A stretch of 61,565 nt of DNA from Bacteroidaceae bacterium (GTDB taxonomy: Bacteria > Bacteroidota > Bacteroidia > Bacteroidales > Bacteroidaceae): the NCBI GenBank assembly GCA_900770665.1, contig CAAGKZ010000024.1, positions 1 through 61,565 on the forward strand, in the 5' to 3' direction. Positions 17,399-25,427 of the stretch are shown here, in pieces (position 1 is the first letter of the stretch; every line of letters starts with the position of its first letter). The translations under genes and the position numbers were made by a program. The notes beneath the pieces were generated by a model. It saw nothing but the letters and a program-made list of their open reading frames with translations. It was not told the origin of the DNA and made no database searches.

Positions 17399-17920
17399 TC
17401 AATGCCCGCGTTTGGCATCGAGTTTGTCGCTTGCATAGACAAGCCTGCACAGCTTTGAGTGGTGCACCTTGCGTGCCACGTCGGGAGCAGCCTTCGATGT
17501 ACCCATGTGCCAACGTATGGCAAGCCACTCCTCACCAGTGAGTTCCAACCCCTCTCTCGCCAACAGAGCCACTGAACGGTAGCCATGCCCCTTGATGCTT
17601 GTACTGCGATGATGTATGCGACCGTCACTGCCATAATAGAGGATGGACGCTTTGCATATATCGTGCAACAGAGCAGCAATTATCACACTCTCACGTGCCA
17701 CACTCCCCCTGTCGGCAAGCGCAAGACGGCAGGTCTCGAGCGAATGCTGTGCCAGGCCTCCTCGCCAGTTGTGGTGTCTGTCTCTCGATGACGGCGCCGT
17801 GTAAAAGCCGACTCCGTCAAGATAAGCAAGAACTTTGTTCATGCCCTTGCGGTTAGTACTCTGCAACAATTCTACAATCTGCTGCTTGTTTGCCTCAATT
17901 CTCTCTTTGCTCAACATCAT
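17399..17920 (-). CDS. HD-domain phosphohydrolase-like protein
   Basis: The 173-aa product shows an HD fold: HNWRGGLAQHSLETC supplies the first His, AALLHDICKA the HD pair, KGHGYRSVALL and IRWHMG further His, and ASDKLDA the terminal Asp. This resembles small HD hydrolases found beside helicase or OB-fold genes and acting on nucleotides or RNA ends. Substrate unknown. It is the first gene of a two-gene unit with the AAA+ ATPase. Confidence 0.82.
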   Translation of the reverse strand: MMLSKERIEANKQQIVELLQSTNRKGMNKVLAYLDGVGFYTAPSSRDRHHNWRGGLAQHSLETCRLALADRGSVARESVIIAALLHDICKASILYYGSDGRIHHRSTSIKGHGYRSVALLAREGLELTGEEWLAIRWHMGTSKAAPDVARKVHHSKLCRLVYASDKLDAKRGH

Positions 17921-17955
17921 AGTAATAAAATAATGGGATTTTTTCGTTTACAATG

Positions 17956-17963
17956 CAAATATA
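17956..17963 (-). promoter_or_regulatory. -7 box upstream of the HD/AAA+ pair
   Basis: The minus strand reads TATATTTG, 35 bases before the ATG at 17920. No convincing -33 element is visible. Confidence 0.45.
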
Positions 17964-18032
17964 AAGGGCACCAGTGCAAGGGTTCTGCACAGATAAAAAA
18001 TAATCCAATAGCAAAACCCTTTTCAAGAATAC

Positions 18033-18752
18033 TTAGAAGCAGTCATCGTCCTCACAATACAATGACAGGAAATCTTCACTGTCGTACCTGTCCTCATCGT
18101 CCTCGGGAATAAAACTACAATCGGCAGCAATATACCCCCAAACACCATCTTTACAAGCCTTCAGCCAACTTTCTTCAGCTTCCAGTTCATCATAGAGCGG
18201 TGGAACAAAAGTCCCATTGTCGGTTACACAACCATACTTGCCACCCTTTTCGAAAGGAGTAAAATTGAAAGCATATTCATAGACCTTATCCATTTCACAA
18301 GGAACAATTAATCTACCTTTGCCGTCGAGCACCCCTTTAAGAACGCCATCTCCACTTTTTTTCACACACATATAGTGACTATTCGTAGCACGGAGATAAC
18401 TGATGTAATCATATTCAAAGCCACAAAGTGGAGTACCGGCACCATCTGCGGCTACAAGAGCATACTTGCCCTCTGCGTTCCTTGCTGCAACAGGCATTGA
18501 ACGCCCCCAGTTGTAAGAGAATGTTTCCGTAAAATCCTCATACAACGCAGGCACGCGCACCCTGCCTGCAATATCCTTAAGTCCCTTCTTGCCATTCTCC
18601 TCAAACACAATGTCAAAGGTATTATACTCATCCAAAAGCATTTTCAGTTCATCATACAAGGCCTTTGTTTGGTGACCATTACCACCTGCATTAAGTTTTC
18701 CCTGAATCTCGTCAATGCGTGCTGCAATTTCCTTTGTCGCTGTCTGTTTCAT
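18033..18752 (-). CDS. WG-repeat protein 1
   Basis: The 239-aa product contains WG-type beta repeats: NGKKGLKDIAGRVRVPALYEDF, a central EGKYALVAADGAGTPLCGFEYD, GGKYGCVTDNGTFVPPLYDEL, and the final DGVWGYIAADCSFIPEDDED. The first 45 residues form a conserved helical leader (MKQTATKEIAARIDEI). The C-terminal tail is very acidic. WG repeats form beta-propeller-like binding surfaces. It is a paralogue of the next gene upstream (18881) and has the same promoter type. Binding partner unknown. Confidence 0.85.
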   Translation of the reverse strand: MKQTATKEIAARIDEIQGKLNAGGNGHQTKALYDELKMLLDEYNTFDIVFEENGKKGLKDIAGRVRVPALYEDFTETFSYNWGRSMPVAARNAEGKYALVAADGAGTPLCGFEYDYISYLRATNSHYMCVKKSGDGVLKGVLDGKGRLIVPCEMDKVYEYAFNFTPFEKGGKYGCVTDNGTFVPPLYDELEAEESWLKACKDGVWGYIAADCSFIPEDDEDRYDSEDFLSLYCEDDDCF

Positions 18753-18797
18753 AATAGTAAAATTTAGATGTGAGTGACTGTTTATCTCTTTTTCTAT

Positions 18798-18843
18798 CGT
18801 AAAGATAGGTCAACTTTACGAAGTTTTCCATTCATCTCATTCA
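18798..18843 (-). promoter_or_regulatory. Regulon promoter 1 (WG-repeat gene 1)
   Basis: On the minus strand TGAATGAGATGAATGG (18843-18828) is followed after exactly 20 nt by TATCTTTACG (18807-18798), then ATAGAAAAAGA. The ATG follows at 18752. It is the first of seven matching promoters. Confidence 0.85.
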
Positions 18844-18880
18844 CGGATGGCAACACCTCTTTAATTGTAGGCTTTATAAA

Positions 18881-19594
18881 TTAGATGCTATCCAGAGCTA
18901 TTAATACCGATTTTTCTATAAGCTCATCATCCTCCTCTGGAATGAACTCACCATCGACACTTAGATACCCCCATACGTCACCCTTGCGAACTTGCAAAAA
19001 GTTCCCAGAATCATCATATTCATCATACACAGGAGCGGCAAATGCACCATTACTCATCAAGAATCCCACTTTGTCATCCTTTTCAACAAGCATGCAGTTG
19101 TATATCATTTCGTAGACCGAATCCATTTCACAAGGGACCAATATCTCACCCTTGCTGTTGATTACACCTTCTACATAATCATCTCCCTCCTCCTTTGCAC
19201 ACACAAAGAACCCATCGGAAGCAAACTCAATGTAAATAGAGTCATACTCAAAGTCGCACAATGCCTTTCCCGTACCATCGGCTGCAACAATGGCAAGCTT
19301 GTCGTTGAAATCTCTTGCCAAAACAGGTAAGTTACGGAATAAGTGATAGGGGTATAAAACAGGAAACTCCTTATACAAGGCCGGAATGCGCACCTTGCCG
19401 GTAATGTCCTTCAAACCATTTTTCCCATTCTCCTCAAAAGAGAAATCAAAGAGATCATACTCTTCTTTAATGCCATCAAGTTCGGCATAAAGTACATCCA
19501 ACTCCTCGAGTGTCATCCCGGGTTGCTTGGTGTTTATTATACCATTAATTTCATCAATACGTGCTACGACTTCTGCTGTTACTGTCTGTTTCAT
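18881..19594 (-). CDS. WG-repeat protein 2
   Basis: The 237-aa product is a paralogue of the protein at 18033, with the same leader (MKQTVTAEVVARIDEI), the same FEENGKNGLKDITGKVRIPALY unit, later units such as KVGFLMSNGAFAAPVYDEYD, and the last WGYLSVDGEFIPEEDDE. The two genes are tandem on the minus strand, each with its own copy of the regulon promoter. This points to duplication of gene plus promoter. No catalytic residues are recognisable. Confidence 0.85.
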   Translation of the reverse strand: MKQTVTAEVVARIDEINGIINTKQPGMTLEELDVLYAELDGIKEEYDLFDFSFEENGKNGLKDITGKVRIPALYKEFPVLYPYHLFRNLPVLARDFNDKLAIVAADGTGKALCDFEYDSIYIEFASDGFFVCAKEEGDDYVEGVINSKGEILVPCEMDSVYEMIYNCMLVEKDDKVGFLMSNGAFAAPVYDEYDDSGNFLQVRKGDVWGYLSVDGEFIPEEDDELIEKSVLIALDSI

Positions 19595-19632
19595 AAGATT
19601 TGAGTTTAATATGGTTTACTTTCTTTTTCTAT

Positions 19633-19678
19633 CGTAAAAATAGTGCAAATACGTGAGGTGAGCCATTCATTTCATTCA
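19633..19678 (-). promoter_or_regulatory. Regulon promoter 2 (WG-repeat gene 2)
   Basis: On the minus strand TGAATGAAATGAATGG (19678-19663), a 20-nt gap, TATTTTTACG (19642-19633), then ATAGAAAAAGAAAG. Confidence 0.85.
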
Positions 19679-19708
19679 CAGGCTATTTTCTTCACAAAAG
19701 CATATGAA

Positions 19709-19740
19709 AAACCAGTCTATGCATCCGCATAGACTGGTTG
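19709..19740 (-). terminator. Terminator of the divergent NADAR gene
   Basis: AACCAGTCTATGC and its complement form a 13-bp stem with a 4-nt loop. On the minus strand a T run follows. It lies downstream of the gene ending at 19793. Confidence 0.85.
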
Positions 19741-19792
19741 AAATCAAACAAACAAAAATTAACAAAAAACCTTAGTTATACTATGGATTATG

Positions 19793-20512
19793 TCAAATAG
19801 CCAGAATTGGCTCTCCAAAGAGATGCATGTCGGCAGGGAGCGAATACTCCAATCTGCCTTTTGAGGTGCGGAGTTCTGCGAGCAGTTTGCCAAGAACGTT
19901 GCAACCGAAGTAGTATTTCTTGCCCCCAACCTCTACAAGCTTGGCTCCCCAAAATAGGTTCGATGCATAGTTGGTGGCTGTTGCATCCTCCACCGGGAGC
20001 AGTGTGGTTGAGTGAAGGTCTATGCAGAAATCACGGTTGTCGCGGTACTTGAGGTTGAGGCAATACTTCATCCACTCGGTCTGGATTTCCTTCCAGTCGG
20101 CACGCTCCAAGCCACGGAACTTTGCCTTGTACTCCTGCTTCTTACGGGCATCGACTCTCTGCTGGAACAAGTTGTCTTTTAGCCAATTATGAGCCTCGGC
20201 ACTATCCATGCGGGCCATATTGTAGAGAATCTCTATCTGACGGAAACGGAAGTCACCGTAGTGCATCCACCTGCTCTGCTCCTTGAGAGGGAGAACCGAC
20301 ATGTTGTCGAGCGAATAGAAAGAAGTACCCTGTTTGGTAATGAAAGGAACGCACTCCTCGGCCGGGTAGAGACCGAACTTATGAAGCTGCTTGAAATCCT
20401 CTTCACACTCGGGAATGAGAGCCTCAACTGAAGAAACAACCTTCTGTAATTCACACTTTAGCTGCTCGTTGGCTAGCTGGTTCTTGATAAATTCTAATTT
20501 CATGTTCTGCAT
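19793..20512 (-). CDS. Divergent NADAR-like protein in the regulon
   Basis: The frame is open to 20572, but that ATG lies inside the promoter. I start at MQNMKLEF (20512; MKLEF at 20503 is the alternative), giving about 239 aa. The C-terminal half shows weak NADAR features: WMKYCLNLKYRDNRDF, then SNLFWGAKLVEVGGK, YFGCNVLGKLLAELR and RLEYSLPAD, the last also found in the protein at 13743. The N-terminal 100 residues are helical. If active, it would be expected to hydrolyse an ADP-ribosyl linkage. Confidence 0.7.
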   Translation of the reverse strand: MQNMKLEFIKNQLANEQLKCELQKVVSSVEALIPECEEDFKQLHKFGLYPAEECVPFITKQGTSFYSLDNMSVLPLKEQSRWMHYGDFRFRQIEILYNMARMDSAEAHNWLKDNLFQQRVDARKKQEYKAKFRGLERADWKEIQTEWMKYCLNLKYRDNRDFCIDLHSTTLLPVEDATATNYASNLFWGAKLVEVGGKKYYFGCNVLGKLLAELRTSKGRLEYSLPADMHLFGEPILAI

Positions 20513-20538
20513 AGATATCGATGATTTTCTTTTTCTGT

Positions 20539-20584
20539 CGTAAAGGTAGTGCAAATTCCATTCATAGTCCATTCATCTCATTCA
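20539..20584 (-). promoter_or_regulatory. Regulon promoter 3 (divergent NADAR gene)
   Basis: On the minus strand TGAATGAGATGAATGG (20584-20569), a 20-nt gap, TACCTTTACG (20548-20539), then ACAGAAAAAGAAA. An extra ATGAATGG half-site lies within the gap. This places transcription start downstream of the ATG at 20572 and decides the gene start. Confidence 0.85.
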
Positions 20585-20613
20585 CGGCGGATGGTGGCTT
20601 TATTTATACAAAA

Positions 20614-20642
20614 AATGCAGCACCTTATATAGATGCTGCATT
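20614..20642 (-). terminator. Terminator of the 871-aa gene
   Basis: AATGCAGCA and TGCTGCATT form a stem with an 11-nt loop, and a six-T run follows on the minus strand. It is 42 bp after the stop at 20684. Confidence 0.75.
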
Positions 20643-20683
20643 CAGAAAAACAGACGACTTCGAATTATGAGGAAACACTCTTT

Positions 20684-23299
20684 TCACTCATTCCAGAATC
20701 TCGCTACAGTATAAATGTATAGTGCAATATAGTTCGAAGTGTTCAGTATTATATCAGTCAAGCTTTGAGAGAACTCCTCACCGTGAGTAATTTTGTTGCG
20801 TTCGTTTCCGATTTTACGCAAACTCTTATGATAGAGACTCGTGTCATATTGATATCTCCACGCACTCACATCGGCAAACTGATTTATTGTATCAACAAGT
20901 CCTTGAGCCTCGATAAGTTCGCCTGTATTCTTTAGATATATCTCTCTCAACAATCTCTCGTAACAGATAACAATATTTGTCATATATCCCATATATGAGT
21001 AAATATCGTTCTGATAGTTCCATAACTGTACAAAGTTGCGAGGTATTTGCACAGCCAATCGGTTGTTCTCGACAACATCAAGCTGGTTGATGAAACGTAT
21101 GAACTTGTCAACACTTTCTTCGAAAGAAATAGGAAGTTCCCACTGTCTTGCATAGAAACCAAGATTGAATATAATATCTTTGCGCAAACTCTCCCAATTT
21201 ACAACTATCGGCTGTCCGGCCTCGCGAATATTTCTCTCATGCTTATCTTCAACAACAACAGGGTTCTCAACCTGTGTTTTGTCATCTTCAACAGGCGCAA
21301 TAACCATTGGTTGAACATACTCAATCTTCGCCTTCTCTAATTTAAGATAAGTCTTTCCGTCCTTGTATATTTTTACAACCTGCTCGGGCAGATATTTATC
21401 AACAATTCTATAGAAAGCACTTATCGCTTTGTCGCCAATATCCTCCAGGCACTCCTTTTGCAGGTCGCTAAGACGCATCTCGCCATTGTCCGCATCATTC
21501 AACAGCGCCATTATCTTTGACACGACAACGTCGTAATAACCGGGTCTGCGAGAGCGCACTGCAATTTTCTCAAGCTTTTTGGCCTCCAGACTTTCACCTG
21601 CTTTTGTAAGTTTAAGTACCTTATCTTTACCCAATTCAAAGATACCTTCTTTGTCACCGATGTAACGCGCGAGATAGCTCTCTGCATTATTTCTCATCTC
21701 ATACCCTTCATCTGTATTTGAGGCGTCTTCTATCAATCTAACGTTTACCTCAGAGAGCGGCAAGGCATGCTCGGGAGCACTCATTAAATAGCCGTGAACC
21801 ATTCTTATCACCCAATTCACCATTCCCTGTTGCGATTGTCTTCTCCACGAATGTCCATTACTATAATCCTGAACGAACTCCCAATTGCAAAAGCAATCGT
21901 GATCATTATTATCCACGGCACAATTATCCGTTACATAACTCCTTATTGTAAGTTCGCTCAAATTAGTATAGCCCATTTCCTTTAAATACGAAAGCAAATC
22001 TTTCATACAGAACATTCGCTGTTCGGAAATCCATTGCTCAACAGCTCGCTTAATATTGAGTCGGCTTTCACCTGTTTCGTTATATTCTACCCACCCGTTT
22101 TGACCACCACCAACAAGCCAACTAATCTTTCTCCTTGCAGTACCTATATTTTGTATAATAGAACCTGCTTGCAAATTGTTTAGTTTCTTTCTATGAACAG
22201 CATCAAGGTCGTTAATATTAAATGGAGACTGCCTGTTCTCATACACTATGCGAGCAATTTGTTGATAAACTTTAAGTTTCTCATATTTAAGTTGGTACTT
22301 TACTTCATCATCTACTATGAGTTGTTCTATCCAAGTATGTTGTTCCAATATTTCAAGAACAATATCCTTGTCAAAATTAAAGTCGGAATTGCTCTGCTCC
22401 AACAAACTCATTATTTCATCTATATCCAAAGGGCGTACATCGAAAATCTCCGAGCCATAACCTAACACACCACATATAGCCTTTAGATAAGTTCTCGCCC
22501 ACCGTATATCATCTTCTTTACGGATGTAATATAATTGATCAAAAGTATTATTTTCTTGCTTGCTTAGAGCGTTCCCATCCTTTGGCGCACTTTTCAATGG
22601 CAAAAATACACTTACAGCAGTTTCCTCATAATCGTCGCATTGTAGAGCTTCGCATAATGTTTTGTGGGAGCAAATAGTGGGCAAATGAGAGATAAAATCT
22701 TCTATTTCCCCCTTAAAAGAAGGTGAGATTCTCAAATTGTCGGCGTGTTTCAAAGCTCCGTTATACATTTTTTCAAGAAGTTCAATTTTGAATAGCCTTA
22801 CAGTTTCCGTCGATTTGAGCTTAAGTCTTTGTGCTATCTCTTTTTTAGTACACCGCTCAATAAAAAGTAGCTTCAACCTTTTAAGGTTTTCTTCTATGCT
22901 ACCTTTATATTTTGCAATAGCCTCAATGCCCGATATATACTGCGTTATTGCCAAATCTATTTTTTCAGCCAAAGTAAATTCTTCATCTTCAGCAGACACA
23001 CAAGGATACTCGTGAATGGCAAAACAACTATCGTAAGCCTCTATTATTTGTTTCTGCCCCTCAGAAGTTGATATAAATTCTACAAGTTCCTGAAAATATT
23101 GCCACTTTGCCTTACCAACATTAGGCCAAGTAAGAAATGTTTCATAATCAACATCCAATAGTTCAATTATGTATTTAAAAGGCAGCTGAAATACACAATT
23201 CAGTTTTCCTACAATATTAGGAAGTAATAATTCAATCAGTTCACGACTAAATGGTACCTGTGCGATGGGTGTCCCTGAATATTTCTCTGAGTTTTTCAT
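20684..23299 (-). CDS. 871-aa protein with sigma-4-like HTH and HEPN-like C-terminus
   Basis: No named family is recognised for the whole. Residues 57-72 (TWPNVGKAKWQYFQEL) resemble a helix-hairpin element like the RNA polymerase alpha C-terminal domain. Residues 150-178 (TKKEIAQRLKLKSTETVRLF) read as an HTH of sigma-70 region 4 type. The middle has repeated winged-helix-like segments. The C-terminal helices contain R834-N-K-I-T-H839, fitting the HEPN RX4-6H motif. It has its own regulon promoter, so it could autoregulate and is the best candidate regulator in the locus. It could equally be a helical RNase-type effector. Confidence 0.72.
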   Translation of the reverse strand: MKNSEKYSGTPIAQVPFSRELIELLLPNIVGKLNCVFQLPFKYIIELLDVDYETFLTWPNVGKAKWQYFQELVEFISTSEGQKQIIEAYDSCFAIHEYPCVSAEDEEFTLAEKIDLAITQYISGIEAIAKYKGSIEENLKRLKLLFIERCTKKEIAQRLKLKSTETVRLFKIELLEKMYNGALKHADNLRISPSFKGEIEDFISHLPTICSHKTLCEALQCDDYEETAVSVFLPLKSAPKDGNALSKQENNTFDQLYYIRKEDDIRWARTYLKAICGVLGYGSEIFDVRPLDIDEIMSLLEQSNSDFNFDKDIVLEILEQHTWIEQLIVDDEVKYQLKYEKLKVYQQIARIVYENRQSPFNINDLDAVHRKKLNNLQAGSIIQNIGTARRKISWLVGGGQNGWVEYNETGESRLNIKRAVEQWISEQRMFCMKDLLSYLKEMGYTNLSELTIRSYVTDNCAVDNNDHDCFCNWEFVQDYSNGHSWRRQSQQGMVNWVIRMVHGYLMSAPEHALPLSEVNVRLIEDASNTDEGYEMRNNAESYLARYIGDKEGIFELGKDKVLKLTKAGESLEAKKLEKIAVRSRRPGYYDVVVSKIMALLNDADNGEMRLSDLQKECLEDIGDKAISAFYRIVDKYLPEQVVKIYKDGKTYLKLEKAKIEYVQPMVIAPVEDDKTQVENPVVVEDKHERNIREAGQPIVVNWESLRKDIIFNLGFYARQWELPISFEESVDKFIRFINQLDVVENNRLAVQIPRNFVQLWNYQNDIYSYMGYMTNIVICYERLLREIYLKNTGELIEAQGLVDTINQFADVSAWRYQYDTSLYHKSLRKIGNERNKITHGEEFSQSLTDIILNTSNYIALYIYTVARFWNE

Positions 23300-23330
23300 A
23301 TTGGGATTACTTTATGGTTTCTTTTTCTAG

Positions 23331-23376
23331 CGTAAAGATATGGCAAAAAATCCATATGTTTCATTCATTTCATTCA
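23331..23376 (-). promoter_or_regulatory. Regulon promoter 4 (871-aa gene)
   Basis: On the minus strand TGAATGAAATGAATGA (23376-23361; only the last base differs), a 20-nt gap, TATCTTTACG (23340-23331), then CTAGAAAAAGAAAC. Confidence 0.85.
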
Positions 23377-23386
23377 CGGTAGCAAT

Positions 23387-24709
23387 TTATATAACACCGG
23401 TGCTGTCACTTCTTTGCAATAATGCTACAAACTCCTCTACGGTTGCAATTCGATAATCAAACTTTGCTGTAGCTGCTTTTATTGCTTGTTTTGCTATGCT
23501 TGACAAACCTTTTGTATATCTATAATCTATTGGTAACCTTTTTGTGAGCATCACAAACAAAGTCGCCCCCAATGAATATACATCGGCTTTGGGAGAAAAT
23601 TGTTTTAGATGCTTGTTTGCAAATAACTCAGGAGCAGCATATCTATTACTCAGCACAAGAGGATTACCGGAACACTCCACACCCAATGAATCGTATCTCT
23701 TGGTAGAACCAAAATCTATTATAACAGCCTCGTCATTATTATTCAGCATAATATTCGAGGGCTTTATATCAAGATGCATCATATTCATTGAATGCATCTT
23801 TGCAACTCCATTTGCTACACCTATTATATATTTGATTGCACGTTCTTCGGGAATTGCACCATTTATCAACAAATCATCCAAAGAACCATTTGGGAAATAT
23901 TCCATTGTATAATAATGGGTATTATGTTCCGCAAATGTATCATACACCTTTACGATATTGGGGTGTTCAATATCTTTTATCTTATCAGCTTCAGCAATAA
24001 ATTTTGCAATAGCTGTGTTTTTTATTTGTGTATTATCATCCAAATTAGATGTTATAATATTTAGAGTTTGTGGATCCCTGCTGCAAATATCTTGCATAAA
24101 GAGTTCCTTAATAACAATCTCTTTTCCTTGCGAAAAGTTATCTGTTGCCAAATATGTTATTGCAAAACCTCCACTTCCCAACATTCTTTTAATAGTGTAC
24201 CTTCCATTCTTCAGTGTTGTTCCTTCTTGTAAATTGCGAACACCAATTTCTACTTTTTCTTTCTTTACAAGACATTGCATTAGATTTGACATTGCCCTTT
24301 TCTTAAAATTATCATCAACAGCGATGGAATCTTCACAATTATAGCCATTGCTATTGTATGACAGCAAATTGGATAGCTGCGCCAAAAGGGTGTGCGTAGT
24401 TATTCCAAAACCGAAGCCTGCGAAACTATATGCTTTTATGCTTTTACTCACGAATACGGGGCAACGTCTGCTTGCTATGCAATAGGTGAAACGAATTAGA
24501 TTACCTACATCGAAGAGCACTACAGGGCTTTCATATTTTGAATACCCATCTTGTGATACATCTCTTTGTGGTATGTCGTGGAAATGCATTATAATGTTAG
24601 AGCCATCTATATAATCGATGACTCTACAACTTCTATCTTGGCAAAAAATGACTGGTATTGCCTTCTTTAGAAGTTTATTTATAGGAATATCGGCACTATT
24701 TCCCTCCAC
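23387..24709 (-). CDS. Eukaryotic-like Ser/Thr protein kinase 1
   Basis: The 440-aa product has a unique N-terminal region of about 165 aa, then a Hanks-type kinase domain. The glycine loop is LGSGGFAITY (about 177-186), the ATP-anchoring Lys is in IVIKEL (201), the catalytic loop is HLDIKPSNIM (about 312-321), and DFG is at 332-334, followed by an APE motif. All residues needed for activity are visible. There is no membrane helix or PASTA domain, so it is probably cytoplasmic. It starts 2 bp after the HTH-like gene's stop. The gene is distinctly AT-rich. Confidence 0.9.
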   Translation of the reverse strand: MEGNSADIPINKLLKKAIPVIFCQDRSCRVIDYIDGSNIIMHFHDIPQRDVSQDGYSKYESPVVLFDVGNLIRFTYCIASRRCPVFVSKSIKAYSFAGFGFGITTHTLLAQLSNLLSYNSNGYNCEDSIAVDDNFKKRAMSNLMQCLVKKEKVEIGVRNLQEGTTLKNGRYTIKRMLGSGGFAITYLATDNFSQGKEIVIKELFMQDICSRDPQTLNIITSNLDDNTQIKNTAIAKFIAEADKIKDIEHPNIVKVYDTFAEHNTHYYTMEYFPNGSLDDLLINGAIPEERAIKYIIGVANGVAKMHSMNMMHLDIKPSNIMLNNNDEAVIIDFGSTKRYDSLGVECSGNPLVLSNRYAAPELFANKHLKQFSPKADVYSLGATLFVMLTKRLPIDYRYTKGLSSIAKQAIKAATAKFDYRIATVEEFVALLQRSDSTGVI

Positions 24710-24711
24710 AA

Positions 24712-25362
24712 TTACTCCTTTATTCTTGTTACAGAATAGACAACCTGCTTGCTGCCTGCGCTATATCCATCCATACATACACCTTTACGTTTTAATTGAG
24801 TTGCCATAAGAGGTTTGTTTTTTTGCAAAAATGGAATTTCAATTTCATCCAAGTTCTGTAAAATACTGCTACCAACCGTATCTATAATCCTATACCATCT
24901 ACTATTTGCTGTTGCTGAAAGGAATTTTAAACGAAGTACTTTGTTGGGTCGTGACTTTACTTCTATGATATCACCTTGTCGCAATGAGGATATTAAGATG
25001 GATGTTTCATCAGAATTGGATTGAACAAGGACCGAGTTGTTATTACTACCTGCTTTTTTAATTACATATACTGTATAAAGATACTCCTCGTTCTCAAGAA
25101 CCTGTTCCCAAGAATCACAACCAAGATATTCAGCAATGATGCTTGTTGTTTTAGACAATGGCTCATATCGAGTGCCATCCTTCCTGAGCAAATGACCGAA
25201 AAAACGTTTCCAAGTGTTAATGCCTAAAGGGCTAGAGCCTGTTGCTTTTGCAACAGCATCACTCAATATATTATAATCATTATCAGTAACAAAGTTTTTT
25301 AAACCTGTTTCGGTAAAACAACGTGCCTTTATAATTTCAATAATTCTATCGGGGATAATCAT
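24712..25362 (-). CDS. HTH-like regulatory protein, partner of kinase 1
   Basis: In the 216-aa product residues 30-85 (LGINTWKRFFGH, then SKTTSIIAEYLGCDSWEQV) match a motif frequent in Bacteroidetes regulators, where an HTH-like segment is followed by a YLG-x-x-SW signature. Residues 95-160 look like a small beta barrel (RQGDIIEVKSRPNKVLRLKFL). It is first in a two-gene unit with kinase 1, so it may be phosphorylated by it and bind DNA; that is inference. The function of the barrel is unknown. Confidence 0.65.
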   Translation of the reverse strand: MIIPDRIIEIIKARCFTETGLKNFVTDNDYNILSDAVAKATGSSPLGINTWKRFFGHLLRKDGTRYEPLSKTTSIIAEYLGCDSWEQVLENEEYLYTVYVIKKAGSNNNSVLVQSNSDETSILISSLRQGDIIEVKSRPNKVLRLKFLSATANSRWYRIIDTVGSSILQNLDEIEIPFLQKNKPLMATQLKRKGVCMDGYSAGSKQVVYSVTRIKE

Positions 25363-25427
25363 GTTTATTGTTTTTATGATTGTTTTTCAAATATAGAATT
25401 TTTAATTTATATTCGCAAAAAAATACT
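25363..25427. promoter_or_regulatory. Divergent promoter region between the two kinase units
   Basis: A 65-bp AT-rich gap. On the minus strand TATATTTG precedes the HTH-like gene. On the plus strand TATATTCG precedes the kinase 2 gene. Neither has the TGAATGARATGAATGG element, so the kinases appear to be controlled separately from the flanking regulon. Confidence 0.5.
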
